The notes: generated by a model not told the origin, from the sequence alone. 40,209 nt of DNA from a virus (IMGVR_UViG_3300032893_000143:1-40209), one strand, 5' to 3'. Shown: positions 23,065-31,245, counted from the first letter of the stretch. Translations and numbers: made by a program.

Positions 23065-24087
23065 TTAGAACGTGGCGCCGCCGGTGATGCCGGTGACTTG
23101 AAGGCCGCTGACTGGTTTGGCGCAGATCACGTCGTAGGCCACGATGACCACGCCGACGTTGGCGATCTGCATGTTGGGGATGGCGCTGTAGAATCCCGAG
23201 AAGGCGAACGGCGCGTCCTCGGACATATAGAGCGCCAGATAGCGCGTGTTGATGAAGAAGGCGGTGCCGGTCGGGCAGAAGGGATCGCCGAAGATGAAGG
23301 TGTCGCCGATCGAGAGGCCGCGGAAACCCGCGTTGACCACATCGTCGCGGCCCCAGGTCTCGCCCGGCCGGCTGTTGTACTGCTCGGCCGTGATGAACTC
23401 CGCCATCAGCGTCGCCCAATCCGGCAGCGACATGATGATGAGGTCCGGCGTCTCGCCGCCCGCACCGAGCGACACCAGCGTCAGGTACTTGGCGATCGAG
23501 GCGCGCGTCAGGATGGCGCCGGCCGAACTCTTGAACTGCGCCTTCCAGGCCGTCGTGGCGTTGCGGTTGACGCCGCCATAGGTCACGACGTTGGTGCCGT
23601 CGTCATAGGCGTTGACCAGCGAATCGGCCTGCAGCGGCGATGCCGTGTTGTTGGTGTAGAGGGCGCCCGCCATGTTCTGCAGCGCCACGGTCTTCGCGTC
23701 GGTCAGCCGCGCCTTGCACAGATTGATCACCGTCTCGCTGGACTGGATGATCGCTTCCATGCCGATGAAGGGGATCGGGATGACGCCGAGGTAGAGGTTG
23801 AACTGCGCGTTCTGCACCGCCGGGATGACCGCCGGCTGCGGGAACCCGCCGTCGTAGCCGGCCCACGACCATTGCACGAACGGGTTGCCCTGGATCGGGA
23901 CCGTGATCTGATTGAGGCCGCCGCGCGCCCGCTGGGCGTTGCGCAGCAGGAAGGAGAGCACCGGGTTCGCCTTGTAAATCTGGACGAACAGATTCGGCAC
24001 GAAGGCACGGCGCACCACGCTCTGCAGCTCATTGAAAATTCCGCCACTAGACGGGACGATGCCTGTTCCGGCGATGGGCAATGGCAT
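23065..24087 (-). CDS. Major capsid protein, 340 aa
   Basis: Located behind scaffold and portal, in the usual slot. The sequence has HK97-fold style: an N-terminal helical arm (GIFNELQSVVRRAFVPNLFVQIY), a beta-hinge (NPVLSFLLRNAQRARGGLNQITVPI, quoted in part), a long spine helix (AIIQSSETVINLCKARLTDA) and a beta-rich P/A domain ending YLALYMSEDAPFAFSGF...VVIVAYDVIC. ATG 24087 follows AAGGAG at good spacing, the strongest ribosome site in the late region, as expected for the most abundant protein. Confidence 0.88.
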   Translation of the reverse strand: MPLPIAGTGIVPSSGGIFNELQSVVRRAFVPNLFVQIYKANPVLSFLLRNAQRARGGLNQITVPIQGNPFVQWSWAGYDGGFPQPAVIPAVQNAQFNLYLGVIPIPFIGMEAIIQSSETVINLCKARLTDAKTVALQNMAGALYTNNTASPLQADSLVNAYDDGTNVVTYGGVNRNATTAWKAQFKSSAGAILTRASIAKYLTLVSLGAGGETPDLIIMSLPDWATLMAEFITAEQYNSRPGETWGRDDVVNAGFRGLSIGDTFIFGDPFCPTGTAFFINTRYLALYMSEDAPFAFSGFYSAIPNMQIANVGVVIVAYDVICAKPVSGLQVTGITGGATF

Positions 24088-24108
24088 AGGAATCTACTCC
24101 TTAAGAGG

Positions 24109-24702
24109 TCAGAACGTCCTGACCGGCTGTGTCTTCGCCCGTTCCTCGTTCAGAATCTTCGGAATCTGGCGGTCGAGCCAGGCGTCGGGGTCTTTGATGA
24201 GCGAGTTGATGTCGTCCTGCTCGGCCTTGTCGTCGGACGCGAACATGTCCCAGCGGTTGCTGGCGAATCCGGTCGGCGCGATGGGCTTCGGGGTGTCGTG
24301 CGCGATCATCGCGGCGGCGGCGCGCGGGGAGAGGACATAGCCGTCCTTCTCGTTCGTCTCCTTGATGAGCTTGCGCATCTTCTCGACGCCTTCGGAGGTG
24401 AACGAGAACTCCTCCGCGGCGGCCTTCATCTCGCGGTCGAAGCGGGACTCCAGCTTCTCGTTGCCGAGGCCCTCCTTCAGTTCCTTCAGCTCCTTGCGCA
24501 GAGCTTCGAGGCTTTCGACGTGCGGCGCCGCGGCGTCGATCTCGGGGATCGAGAACTTCGGATTGAATTTCTTCAGCAGCTTCTTGAATTCCATCCCGTG
24601 CGTGGGATCGCGGTAGAGCGAATCGTGAAGCTGCTGCAGCGCCTGATAGGTCGCCGCCGTGTTCTTGTCGATGACGATGCCGTCGTCTTCGGTGCGGGGC
24701 AT
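24109..24702 (-). CDS. Scaffold protein, 197 aa
   Basis: Highly charged helical protein between portal and capsid genes. Two Lys/Glu-rich coiled-coil stretches (LEALRKELKELKEGLGNEKL, VEKMRKLIKETNEKDGY) precede a C-terminal helix with basic end (DRQIPKILNEERAKTQPVR) that could bind the capsid subunit. It would guide procapsid assembly and leave before packaging. Assigned by composition and gene order. Confidence 0.8.
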   Translation of the reverse strand: MPRTEDDGIVIDKNTAATYQALQQLHDSLYRDPTHGMEFKKLLKKFNPKFSIPEIDAAAPHVESLEALRKELKELKEGLGNEKLESRFDREMKAAAEEFSFTSEGVEKMRKLIKETNEKDGYVLSPRAAAAMIAHDTPKPIAPTGFASNRWDMFASDDKAEQDDINSLIKDPDAWLDRQIPKILNEERAKTQPVRTF

Positions 24703-24707
24703 GGCGG

Positions 24708-24872
24708 TCAGCCCTTGTTCTCGACGTGGCGGAGGCCCATGCCCTCATCCTGCTTGCCGGGCGTGGTCGACTTGCGCGAGGCGATCTCGGCGTGATCGAG
24801 GTCGACGCGCTTGACCTGGGGGTCGCTGTCGCGAATCTGGTCGTAGGCGGGTGCGGGGAACTTGCCGGCCAT
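24708..24872 (-). CDS. Small polar protein, 54 aa
   Basis: ATG 24872 follows AGGAGATAGCG. The product MAGKFPAPAYDQIRDSDPQV... is polar without a hydrophobic core and ends 5 bp before the scaffold ATG. Many podoviruses have such a short gene just upstream of scaffold. It may be a scaffold or portal assembly accessory; the role is a guess from position. Confidence 0.6.
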   Translation of the reverse strand: MAGKFPAPAYDQIRDSDPQVKRVDLDHAEIASRKSTTPGKQDEGMGLRHVENKG

Positions 24873-24881
24873 CGCTATCTC

Positions 24882-25244
24882 CTATCCGGCCCCTGGGCCT
24901 GCAGCGCCCGGTGCCTGCGGTGTCGCGCCTTGCTGGCGCAGGAAAGCCTGCATCGGCGCCGACTGCTGGGCCGACTGCATGAGCTGCTTCAGTTGCACCT
25001 CGTCGCCACCCGGTGCCGCTTCGGCGGCCGGGGCGATCTTCGAGAGCTTGGTGATGGTGTCGAGGAACGCCTTGTGCAGATCGCTGCCGACCGGCGCCAT
25101 CTGCAGGGCCTTCTGCGCCAATTCGACGACCTGGCGGGCGATGGCGGTCGCCTGCGCGGCGTTGCCGGGCTGCGCGGTGCGCATACCCATCGGCGACGCG
25201 CCCATCGGCGGTTTGCCGGTGATCGATGGCGGGAGAACGGCCAA
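24882..25244 (-). CDS. Portal-scaffold interval protein, 120 aa
   Basis: Helical Gln/Ala-rich protein (AAQATAIARQVVELAQKALQ, EVQLKQLMQSAQQSAPMQAF) with a Pro/Gly tail. The only upstream start is TTG at 25244 without a ribosome site; an internal ATG at 25205 also lacks one, so the true N-terminus is uncertain. This kind of short helical gene after the portal is usual in podoviruses. Confidence 0.65.
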   Translation of the reverse strand: MAVLPPSITGKPPMGASPMGMRTAQPGNAAQATAIARQVVELAQKALQMAPVGSDLHKAFLDTITKLSKIAPAAEAAPGGDEVQLKQLMQSAQQSAPMQAFLRQQGATPQAPGAAGPGAG

Positions 25245-25270
25245 GTTCTGGTTCGGAAAGCCGCTGGGGG

Positions 25271-25361
25271 TAGCTATGCGCCGGGGTGGAAGACAGGGAG
25301 TCTAGACCAACAAGGAGGTCCGTGCGCCGCAGGGGGGCGGCGCGACCCCGGCGCATAGGTA
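25271..25361 (-). promoter_or_regulatory. Large hairpin in the portal-scaffold interval
   Basis: TATGCGCCGGGGT (25275-25287) and ACCCCGGCGCATA (25345-25357) are perfect inverted repeats. One more pair (25274/25358), a mismatch and three more pairs (25270-25272 with 25360-25362) extend the stem. Inside lies a second stem GCGCCGC/GCGGCGC (25324-25330 / 25337-25343) and the palindrome GTCTAGAC. No U-tract follows on either strand. It may protect or process the late mRNA between portal and scaffold, or slow transcription. Confidence 0.65.
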
Positions 25362-25400
25362 CTACCGGCGCTTGCCGCGACGATGACGACGACGAGCCAT
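25362..25400 (-). CDS. Possible 12-residue arginine-rich peptide
   Basis: ATG 25400 has GAGG seven bases upstream and opens a 12-codon frame MARRRHRRGKRR ended by TAG, just before the large hairpin. A peptide of this charge would bind nucleic acid. Short frames of this size arise easily by chance, so this rests on the ribosome site and composition only. It could also be a leader whose translation affects the hairpin downstream. Confidence 0.3.
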   Translation of the reverse strand: MARRRHRRGKRR

Positions 25401-25465
25401 TTTGGCACCTCACATGAGGCGGGAGAGCGAGCTACAAGCCGGACACTCCCCGCGTGCGCTGAAGG

Positions 25466-27157
25466 TCAGCGCCCCTTGCCGCCCTTGGAAAGCAGCTCAG
25501 GATGTTGTCTTACCAACTCGGCCTGCGCTTCTTCCCGCTGTTGAGCGGCGGCCATCAACCTATCCTTATGTTGCACGCTCGTCAATCCGATCAAATCCGC
25601 CGCCGAAATCGCCCCCCGCTGATTGAGCGCGAAGGCGAGCCGCGCCGACTCTTCGGAGAACGCCGGCGAGCCGCTGTGGCTGTCGACGGAGACGTGCGTA
25701 TCCTCGGGCAATTGCGACAGCACGAACGTCTTCGATTGCGCCCCGCCGAACATCGCGGCGATGCCGCCTTTCTTTTCCGGCGGCAGCTCGAAGGCGGTGG
25801 CGTCGTGCGCCTGGATCATCTTGAGCTGGAGGTCGCCCAAGTCTTCGAGCTGGCGCTCCACCAGCAGCGCGCGGTCGCGCACCTGCGGGCTCGACGTGCG
25901 GACCAGCGTTTCGGCGTGGGCCTGGGCGCGCACACCCTGCTCGCCGTGGCCGGTCAGCGTCGGCGTCATGCCGCCGATGTCGTCGAACATCGCAAAGAGA
26001 TCGTGCAGCTCCTGGAACGCACCCTCCGGCAGCTTCGGGGCGAGGTCTTCGATCTTGGCGCCCGGCGTCGGCTCGACCAGCCAGCCGCCCGGCTTGCGCG
26101 CCGACAACTTCATCTCGTCGGTGATGCCCTGGAACCCGATCAGGCCCTTGGGGGCGTCTTCCTGCAGCCGCCACACGTCCTCGATGCCCTGCAGGCGCTG
26201 GTTGATGGCGTCCTGGATCGGCCACAGGTTGGCGAACTCGCTGCGCCCCCAGATGTTGCCGTACATCGGATTGGCGCAGACCCGCACGAAGGGATGCGTG
26301 CCTTCGATGCCGCATAGGTTGATGTGCTGGTCCTCGCCGCACAGCACCACCTTGTCGCCGAGCAACTGGATCGTCGTGTAGTCCTGCTTGTCGTCGTCGA
26401 TGACCCAAAGTTCGTCGAGGCGGATCAGGGACTGGACGACGTGCGGGGAGATGTCGATGTTGCCGCCGCTCATCCACTGGACGATGCCGCCGGCCTGATT
26501 CGCCGGGGTGGTCGTCGCCACCGGGTTGACGCCGCCGATGATGACTTGCTTGAACATATCGTCGCGCGCCGGATCGTCGGCCGACTTCTTCGCGTCCGCC
26601 TTGACCCGCTTCATGATCTTCTCGGCGTTCGATTTCCCGTAGAGCATGCGGCGGACCATGCTCGGCGTCAGATAGGTCGAGTGAAAAAACGCCTCCTGCG
26701 CGTTGAGGTCGGCGATGTCCTCGCGCAGCACGCCCATCATCTCGGGCTGCACGACCCAAGGGTCGACGCCGTTGTGGCCCCAATTCAGCTTGACGAAGGT
26801 GGCGCCCTTGACGAGCGCCCAATCGAGGGCCTCGCCGAACGCGAGGTCGGCGGCGCGGCGATGGAAGTCGCGCGACAGGCTCGACGACGCGATCGACAAT
26901 TCCTGCTTCCACTTTTCGGACTGCGACTTGTCGACCTCGACGGAGAACTGCACGTCGACCGGGCTGTAGAGATAGGACGACAGCCGCTGGATATGGGGGA
27001 ACATCCGATTATATCTAGCCGGAATCCCCGTGTCCGAGCCGAGCAAGTACCAGGAGCGCCACGTCGCGCCGGCCGCCATCCGCATGGTCCGCGACGCCTC
27101 GCACTCGTCGATAATTTCCCGACTCCACTCGGCTATATGGCGGTCGGGGACTCTCAC
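25466..27157 (-). CDS. Portal protein, 563 aa
   Basis: The frame is open from 27571, but the first 138 codons are a shadow of the zinc-ribbon gene. The real start is GTG 27157, overlapping its TGA (GTGA). Family-like features: YNRMFPHIQRLSSYLYSPVDVQFSV, ALVKGATFVKLNWGH, FVRVCANPMYGNIWGRSEFANLWPIQDAINQRL (long stem/clip region; quoted pieces) and the C-terminal helical part with Gln-rich AAAQQREEAQAELVRQHPELL. Portal rings form the DNA entry vertex. Size and place after the large terminase are as expected. Confidence 0.88.
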   Translation of the reverse strand: MRVPDRHIAEWSREIIDECEASRTMRMAAGATWRSWYLLGSDTGIPARYNRMFPHIQRLSSYLYSPVDVQFSVEVDKSQSEKWKQELSIASSSLSRDFHRRAADLAFGEALDWALVKGATFVKLNWGHNGVDPWVVQPEMMGVLREDIADLNAQEAFFHSTYLTPSMVRRMLYGKSNAEKIMKRVKADAKKSADDPARDDMFKQVIIGGVNPVATTTPANQAGGIVQWMSGGNIDISPHVVQSLIRLDELWVIDDDKQDYTTIQLLGDKVVLCGEDQHINLCGIEGTHPFVRVCANPMYGNIWGRSEFANLWPIQDAINQRLQGIEDVWRLQEDAPKGLIGFQGITDEMKLSARKPGGWLVEPTPGAKIEDLAPKLPEGAFQELHDLFAMFDDIGGMTPTLTGHGEQGVRAQAHAETLVRTSSPQVRDRALLVERQLEDLGDLQLKMIQAHDATAFELPPEKKGGIAAMFGGAQSKTFVLSQLPEDTHVSVDSHSGSPAFSEESARLAFALNQRGAISAADLIGLTSVQHKDRLMAAAQQREEAQAELVRQHPELLSKGGKGR

Positions 27158-27666
27158 TTGGCACCCAGTTTGCGGCCGTTGTGGTCGATGGCGACGATCT
27201 TCGAGCCGCTGTCGCGCAGGCCGCGGGTGACGCGGGTGATGGCGTCGGCAGAGGCGGTCCCCGTCGCCGCGGTGGCCTGGCGGGCGGCGTCCATCCAACC
27301 TTGGCCGGGCGCCAGGCCGGGGAACCGCTGCGGCGCCTGGAACGTGCCCGCCTGTTTCCAGGCGTTGTCCATGATCTGCTGTTCCTTGGTCAGCTTCGGC
27401 GCCGACATTTCGCCGGGGTCGGTCTTCGTGCGGAGGTCCGTGAGGCCGTAGTCCTTCTCGGCTACCTCCTGGGCCAGCTTGGCGGCGATGGCCTGCGGGG
27501 AGCCGCCCTTGGCGATCCTGACGGGCTTCGAGAGGTCGAGGTTGTTGGCGTTCTCCTGCGGCGCTTGGCACACCGGGCAGTCAGGAAGATCGCCGCCGTC
27601 GTAGTCGCGCAGGCGGAATTTGTTCTGGCACTCTCGGCAGCGGACGATGAGGACGGGCGAGTTCAC
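27154..27666 (-). CDS. Zinc-ribbon protein between terminase and portal, about 170 aa
   Basis: Two knuckles, CxxC at CRECQ and CxxC at CPVCQ, 17 residues apart, form a zinc ribbon in the first 40 residues (numbers depend on the start). The rest is Ala/Gln-rich, probably disordered, then a folded-looking end (DAITRVTRGLRDSGSKIVAIDH). GTG 27666 has AAGG at proper distance; GTG 27675 touches it and is less likely. Zinc-ribbon proteins sit at this position in several podovirus genomes; a packaging accessory is possible. Confidence 0.7.
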   Translation of the reverse strand: MNSPVLIVRCRECQNKFRLRDYDGGDLPDCPVCQAPQENANNLDLSKPVRIAKGGSPQAIAAKLAQEVAEKDYGLTDLRTKTDPGEMSAPKLTKEQQIMDNAWKQAGTFQAPQRFPGLAPGQGWMDAARQATAATGTASADAITRVTRGLRDSGSKIVAIDHNGRKLGAK

Positions 27667-27684
27667 GGCTCGCACCTTAGCCGA

Positions 27685-29571
27685 TTAGAAGCGCCGGTTG
27701 AAGCGGTCGTTATAGGCGCGGTCGCGGCGGCTGGCGGCGGCGTCCTCGAAGTTCTTCCTGATGATGCCGCCGACGAAGGTATCGGAGGGCGCATCCGGCT
27801 GCCGTTCCAGCTTGGCCTCCTCCTCGCTGACGCGGGCGTAGGTCAGGCCGGCGTGCATCATCGGGGTCCGCACCCACTCGACCCATGCCTTGTGGGCGAA
27901 GGCGGCGGCGAACACGCGGTCGTCCTTGCGCTTGCCATAGGCCGCGATGTCGCCGCCCTCCTGGCGGATCGTTTCCATCTGGCGCAGCAGCGGGCCGCTG
28001 TTGATGCGGATGTTGCGGAGCATGTAGGTATCGCGCAGCTCGTTCATCACCTGCAGCTTGTTGTTGGCATCGGTCTTCCAGTTGTAGATGAACCCCGAGC
28101 CCATCGAATCGGGCCGGTGGTAGAGATACCAGCGCGCGCAGGTGAGCGCGTCGACAAAATCCTTCGGCGCCGTCGGGATGCCCTTCTGGTTGGCCTGCGC
28201 CATCATCTGCGCCTTGAGGTTGCGCAGGCCGTTCATGACGACGGCACCGGGACCGTTGATCTCCATGTTGATCATGCAATCGCGGTAGTTCCCGGCGAGG
28301 TGCCCGAGCACCCAGATCACCTGGTAGGTCTCCGGGTCGGGGGTGTCGTACTCGGCCACCTGCACCAGCTTGTCGGCGTAGCAGCGCCAGACGCTGATGC
28401 AGTGCGAGTCGCCCCAATCGGTGCGCCCGTAGGCCGGGTCGACGCCGATGACGTAGCGGCCGTGCGGGACCGGGCGGTGCCAGAGGCGCAGTTCGGCCTG
28501 CGGCGCGTACTTCACGGGGTCGAGTTTCATCACGTCGAGTTCGGTCTGCGTGAATTGGTCGCCGAGGAGGTAGCGGTAGCCCTCGAACTTTGGCGCCTTC
28601 GGATCGAGCACCCGCTTCAAATCCGCCGTCAGCACCTTGGCCGGGAAGAAGGCGTTGCCGGTCTCGACGAACGCCTCCAGCTCGTGCCACGGGAATTCCT
28701 GCTCCATCGAGCCTTCGCCGACCGAGCGGGTGGCCGTCTGCCAGCGATACCAGCAGAGTTGCTCGGCGGTCACGGTCCAGCCGTACTTCTCTTGGACGAT
28801 GGCGGCCTTGTCCTTCTCCTCCAGCGTGGCGTCGTCCTGCATGAACTTGTCGAAGCGGGGATCGCGGCGCTCGATGCGGTAGGTCTCGTTCGCCCACCAG
28901 CCGATGAAGAAGGCTTTCTGGGTTTCCGGGTCGCCCTGCGCGTTGTTCCACATCTCCCAGAAGTGATTGATGCCGTTGGCGGTCGACTCGAAGATGTAGA
29001 GCCGGTTCGGGTGCGTCTGCGCCAGGGCCGCCATCAGCGAATCGATGTTCGTCTCGTCGCCCCACTTGGCGACCTCGGTGCAGTGGAGGAAATTGAGGCC
29101 GCGCGAGGTGCCGAGGTTCTTCGAGCCGCGGGCGCCGGCGACGAGGTACTGGAGCACGCTGCCGTTCTCCAGGGCGAGGAGCGCGCGGTTGTGCTTCTTG
29201 ATGCCAACCTTGTAGTGGCGCGGCAGTCCTTCGAGGTATCGCTCGATCGTGTTGCGGAAGACCTCCTTGTTGTCCTCGGTGTCCGTGATCAAGGCGCCCT
29301 GCATACCCGGATGGACGAACAGCCAGAACAGGTCGAGCGCCAGGGAGATGGTAGACATGCCCAATTGCCGGGCCTTCAGGTTGATGAAGAAGCGGACATC
29401 GGCGTCGAGCCCTTGCGCGATGTTCTCCAGGAACAGCCGCTGCGAATCATAGGGCTTCAGCTTGGCGATGCCGGTCTCTTTCGAGTCGATGGTCAGGTGG
29501 CTGATGAACTCGCCGAACATCGGCAGCCACTGCTTGGTGCCGGACGGCTTGATCGTCGACTTGCGCGCCAT
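27685..29571 (-). CDS. Terminase large subunit, 628 aa
   Basis: The ATPase-nuclease motor that packages DNA. Walker A-like ARQLGMST (residues 67-74), Walker B region FLHCTEVAKW (161-170), coupling motif LYIFESTANG (191-200). The RNase H-like nuclease carries Asp378 in GVDPAYG, Glu438 in MEINGPG and Asp550/551 in KRKDDRVFAAAFA. The start is ATG 29571, joined TGATG to the upstream gene; the frame further upstream is a shadow. Length and motif order are normal. A small subunit is not obvious upstream. Confidence 0.95.
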   Translation of the reverse strand: MARKSTIKPSGTKQWLPMFGEFISHLTIDSKETGIAKLKPYDSQRLFLENIAQGLDADVRFFINLKARQLGMSTISLALDLFWLFVHPGMQGALITDTEDNKEVFRNTIERYLEGLPRHYKVGIKKHNRALLALENGSVLQYLVAGARGSKNLGTSRGLNFLHCTEVAKWGDETNIDSLMAALAQTHPNRLYIFESTANGINHFWEMWNNAQGDPETQKAFFIGWWANETYRIERRDPRFDKFMQDDATLEEKDKAAIVQEKYGWTVTAEQLCWYRWQTATRSVGEGSMEQEFPWHELEAFVETGNAFFPAKVLTADLKRVLDPKAPKFEGYRYLLGDQFTQTELDVMKLDPVKYAPQAELRLWHRPVPHGRYVIGVDPAYGRTDWGDSHCISVWRCYADKLVQVAEYDTPDPETYQVIWVLGHLAGNYRDCMINMEINGPGAVVMNGLRNLKAQMMAQANQKGIPTAPKDFVDALTCARWYLYHRPDSMGSGFIYNWKTDANNKLQVMNELRDTYMLRNIRINSGPLLRQMETIRQEGGDIAAYGKRKDDRVFAAAFAHKAWVEWVRTPMMHAGLTYARVSEEEAKLERQPDAPSDTFVGGIIRKNFEDAAASRRDRAYNDRFNRRF

Positions 29572-29834
29572 CAGGCGTTGCCGAGCAGGACGTTGTGGCC
29601 GGTCGATTCGTCGATCAGGGCGACCAGTTCGATCACCTGGTCGGCATCGCCCTTGTTGCAGTCGATGGCACCTTCCTCGCCGTACATGAACAGGCTGCGG
29701 TTGCAATCGCAGCCGTAGTTCCAGTCGGTCCACATATAGATCGGCGAGGCGTAGCTATCGAGCCACGTCCAGGCGTGATCAACCGTCCGGCCGTTCCGCT
29801 TGTCGCGCAGGCGGGCGATGAACCGCTTTTCCAT
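29571..29834 (-). CDS. Small protein upstream of terminase, 87 aa
   Basis: The true start is ATG 29834, sharing a base with the stop of the 29-residue gene; the longer frame to 29993 is a shadow. The product has a basic N-terminus (MEKRFIARLRDKRNGRTVDHAW), an aromatic/Cys centre (YMWTDWNYGCDCNRSLFMYG) and an acidic C-terminus. This Trp/Cys pattern looks like a small conserved phage protein. Its position just before terL makes it a candidate packaging accessory. Confidence 0.7.
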   Translation of the reverse strand: MEKRFIARLRDKRNGRTVDHAWTWLDSYASPIYMWTDWNYGCDCNRSLFMYGEEGAIDCNKGDADQVIELVALIDESTGHNVLLGNA

Positions 29835-29923
29835 CAGACGAGGTTCCAGCCGAGATGGATGAGATAGCCGATCGCCACGATGGCCGCCATGTTGAGCAGC
29901 AGGCCGATGACGGCCTCGATCAT
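29834..29923 (-). CDS. Single-span membrane microprotein, 29 aa
   Basis: MIEAVIGLLLNMAAIVAIGYLIHLGWNLV is one membrane helix and little else. ATGA overlap with the upstream gene at 29920-29923, and TGATG with the gene downstream, so both ends are fixed by coupling. A membrane peptide just before the terminase is unusual; function unknown. Confidence 0.55.
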   Translation of the reverse strand: MIEAVIGLLLNMAAIVAIGYLIHLGWNLV

Positions 29924-30150
29924 GTGCGCCGCGCCGCGTCGGGGAGCTTGAGCTTTTCGCGTGCCGCCGGCGATAAAACACCCTTATCGCCATAGTTGAC
30001 TAGCGAAAGGGAACCGGCTTGATCGGCTGTTTGAAGATCGCCGTCGCGCGTCACCCACTTGAGGAACGTCTCCGCCTGATCCGTCACCGACCCGCTACGC
30101 GACGTGCAGGCCAGACGCAGGCATTCCAGGCGCAGCGTCAGCTCATCCAT
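29920..30150 (-). CDS. Hypothetical helical protein, 76 aa
   Basis: ATG 30150 follows TTGGAGAAATC, a good ribosome site; the frame to 30210 is a shadow of the gene before. MDELTLRLECLRLACTSRSGSVTDQAETFLKWV... has an N-terminal helix, Cys at 10 and 15 and a basic C-terminus (AAREKLKLPDAARRT). This layout is also seen in other small phage proteins of about 70-80 residues. It is one of the candidates for a short terminase small subunit, without direct evidence. Confidence 0.7.
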   Translation of the reverse strand: MDELTLRLECLRLACTSRSGSVTDQAETFLKWVTRDGDLQTADQAGSLSLVNYGDKGVLSPAAREKLKLPDAARRT

Positions 30151-30395
30151 GATTTCTCCAATTCGGAAAGCAGGCGGGACTTCGATTCGGTGAAGGACTC
30201 GCGCTGCCAACGAGTACGGCCGAGCAGAGCCGACAGCACTGTGTTCTCTTGCGCGAGATTGTTCATCAGCACCGGAACCATTGCACGGCGCATGATACTG
30301 AGGACTTCATCAGTATCCCACGGAGGCGAAGCCTGAAACTCCGGCGCCCGCCGACAAAGGGGCCAGCGTAAGTGCGAGAGCAGCGCCCGGATCAT
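30138..30395 (-). CDS. Hypothetical basic helical protein, 85 aa
   Basis: Start ATG 30395 overlaps the TGA of the GcrA-like gene (ATGA). MIRALLSHLRWPLCRRAP... then a long helix (TDEVLSIMRRAMVPVLMNNLAQENTVL, in part) and a charged end (SFTESKSRLLSELEKSW). Overlaps the next gene by 13 bp. Function unknown; a regulatory or packaging partner is possible. Confidence 0.7.
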   Translation of the reverse strand: MIRALLSHLRWPLCRRAPEFQASPPWDTDEVLSIMRRAMVPVLMNNLAQENTVLSALLGRTRWQRESFTESKSRLLSELEKSWMS

Positions 30396-30769
30396 GCCGA
30401 TGGCACTCCGAAGGTGTTGACCTCGCCGGTCCGCACATAGCAGACGGCGTGATGCGCGGCACAGTAGGACGAATCCTGCCGCACGCGCGGCTCGCCGCAG
30501 AACCGCCAGTCCGGCCCGCGGTGGTCGCCGATGATGAACTGGCAGCCGCGCCCACCGACCGGCCGGTGCGTCGGGTCTACCGCGACCTTGCACGGCAGCG
30601 GAGCGGCCTTCCGGTTGCCCGAGCCCTTGCCGTACTTGAAGCCGTTGCGATGCAGCACGCCCATCACGGCGTTCCGCATGTGCGGGCCGCCGACCGCATC
30701 GATGATCTCGAAGGGGCGCTTCAACTGACGCGCCAAGTCGAGGATGCGATTTTTCAGTTCCGGTGTCAT
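30392..30769 (-). CDS. GcrA-like regulator (alphaproteobacterial cell-cycle factor family)
   Basis: 125 residues. Residues 32-44 (RNAVMGVLHRNGF) match the recognition-helix region of GcrA, where host proteins read 'RNAVIGKVHRLGL'. Residues about 75-107 (CQFIIGDHRGPDWRFCGEP and YCAAHH) match its C-terminal sigma-binding part ('CQWPIGDP...FCG...YCxxH'). Known GcrA binds sigma-70 and GANTC sites methylated by CcrM and activates transcription in Caulobacter and relatives. The phage copy keeps both parts with a shorter linker. It could steer host RNA polymerase to late phage genes. First of the cluster that leads to terL. Confidence 0.82.
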   Translation of the reverse strand: MTPELKNRILDLARQLKRPFEIIDAVGGPHMRNAVMGVLHRNGFKYGKGSGNRKAAPLPCKVAVDPTHRPVGGRGCQFIIGDHRGPDWRFCGEPRVRQDSSYCAAHHAVCYVRTGEVNTFGVPSA

Positions 30770-30810
30770 GCGCCTGATGTATCACGAGTGAGACAACGGC
30801 GCAAGCGGGA

Positions 30811-31245
30811 TCAGGCGACCAGCGAGAGGTAGCGCAGGATGGGAAGGAAGGCACGGCGGTAGATGTTCTGCCGGTCGGTCGAGGTCAGCGAGGAGCCCCA
30901 ATGGCCGAGCGCCACGGGGTTGTCGCTGAAGACGCCGTTGCGGGCGCAGACCTGCATGGCGGCCGTCGGCAAGGCGGAGGACGCGGTGGCGGCGGTGCCG
31001 AGCTGGCTGCCGTTGAGGTCCATCTGCACGGCGTTGCTGGCCGAGCGGTTGGCGAGGAAGTACCCCTTCTTCGTGGTGTTCGCCGTGGTCGAGGAACTCG
31101 CCTGGTTGAGCCGGCAGACGAGGCTGGCGCCGTTCGACGGCACGATGAACGTGCCGTTGGCGCCGTCGAAATCGCCGATCGGCGAGCTGCCGTTGTCGCT
31201 GGCATTGAGCAGCATGACGGCGACATGGGCGCTGTTGAGCGTCAT
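30811..31245 (-). CDS. Beta-rich protein, 144 aa (fibre-like)
   Basis: ATG 31245 overlaps the TGA of the 55-residue gene (ATGA). MTLNSAHVAVMLLNASDNGS... then beta strands and a conserved-looking helical end (DRQNIYRRAFLPILRYLSLV). It looks like the C-terminal piece of a lectin- or LamG-like phage protein. The same frame is open 59 codons further upstream (GFIPSTAAGH), so a frameshift or truncated ancestor is conceivable. Confidence 0.65.
   Translation of the reverse strand: MTLNSAHVAVMLLNASDNGSSPIGDFDGANGTFIVPSNGASLVCRLNQASSSTTANTTKKGYFLANRSASNAVQMDLNGSQLGTAATASSALPTAAMQVCARNGVFSDNPVALGHWGSSLTSTDRQNIYRRAFLPILRYLSLVA

Noticed and set aside
23053-24795. 580-residue open frame antisense to capsid and scaffold genes
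   Set aside because: Shadow of the capsid region; no start signal and atypical amino-acid mix.
27157-27571. Extension of the portal protein upstream to 27571
   Set aside because: The first 138 codons are Arg/Pro/Gly-rich shadow of the zinc-ribbon gene; GTG 27157 with GTGA coupling is the natural start.
27181-29718. 845-residue open frame antisense to zinc-ribbon and terminase genes
   Set aside because: Long shadows are common in GC-rich coding DNA; the composition is mirror-like and the terminase motifs lie on the other strand.
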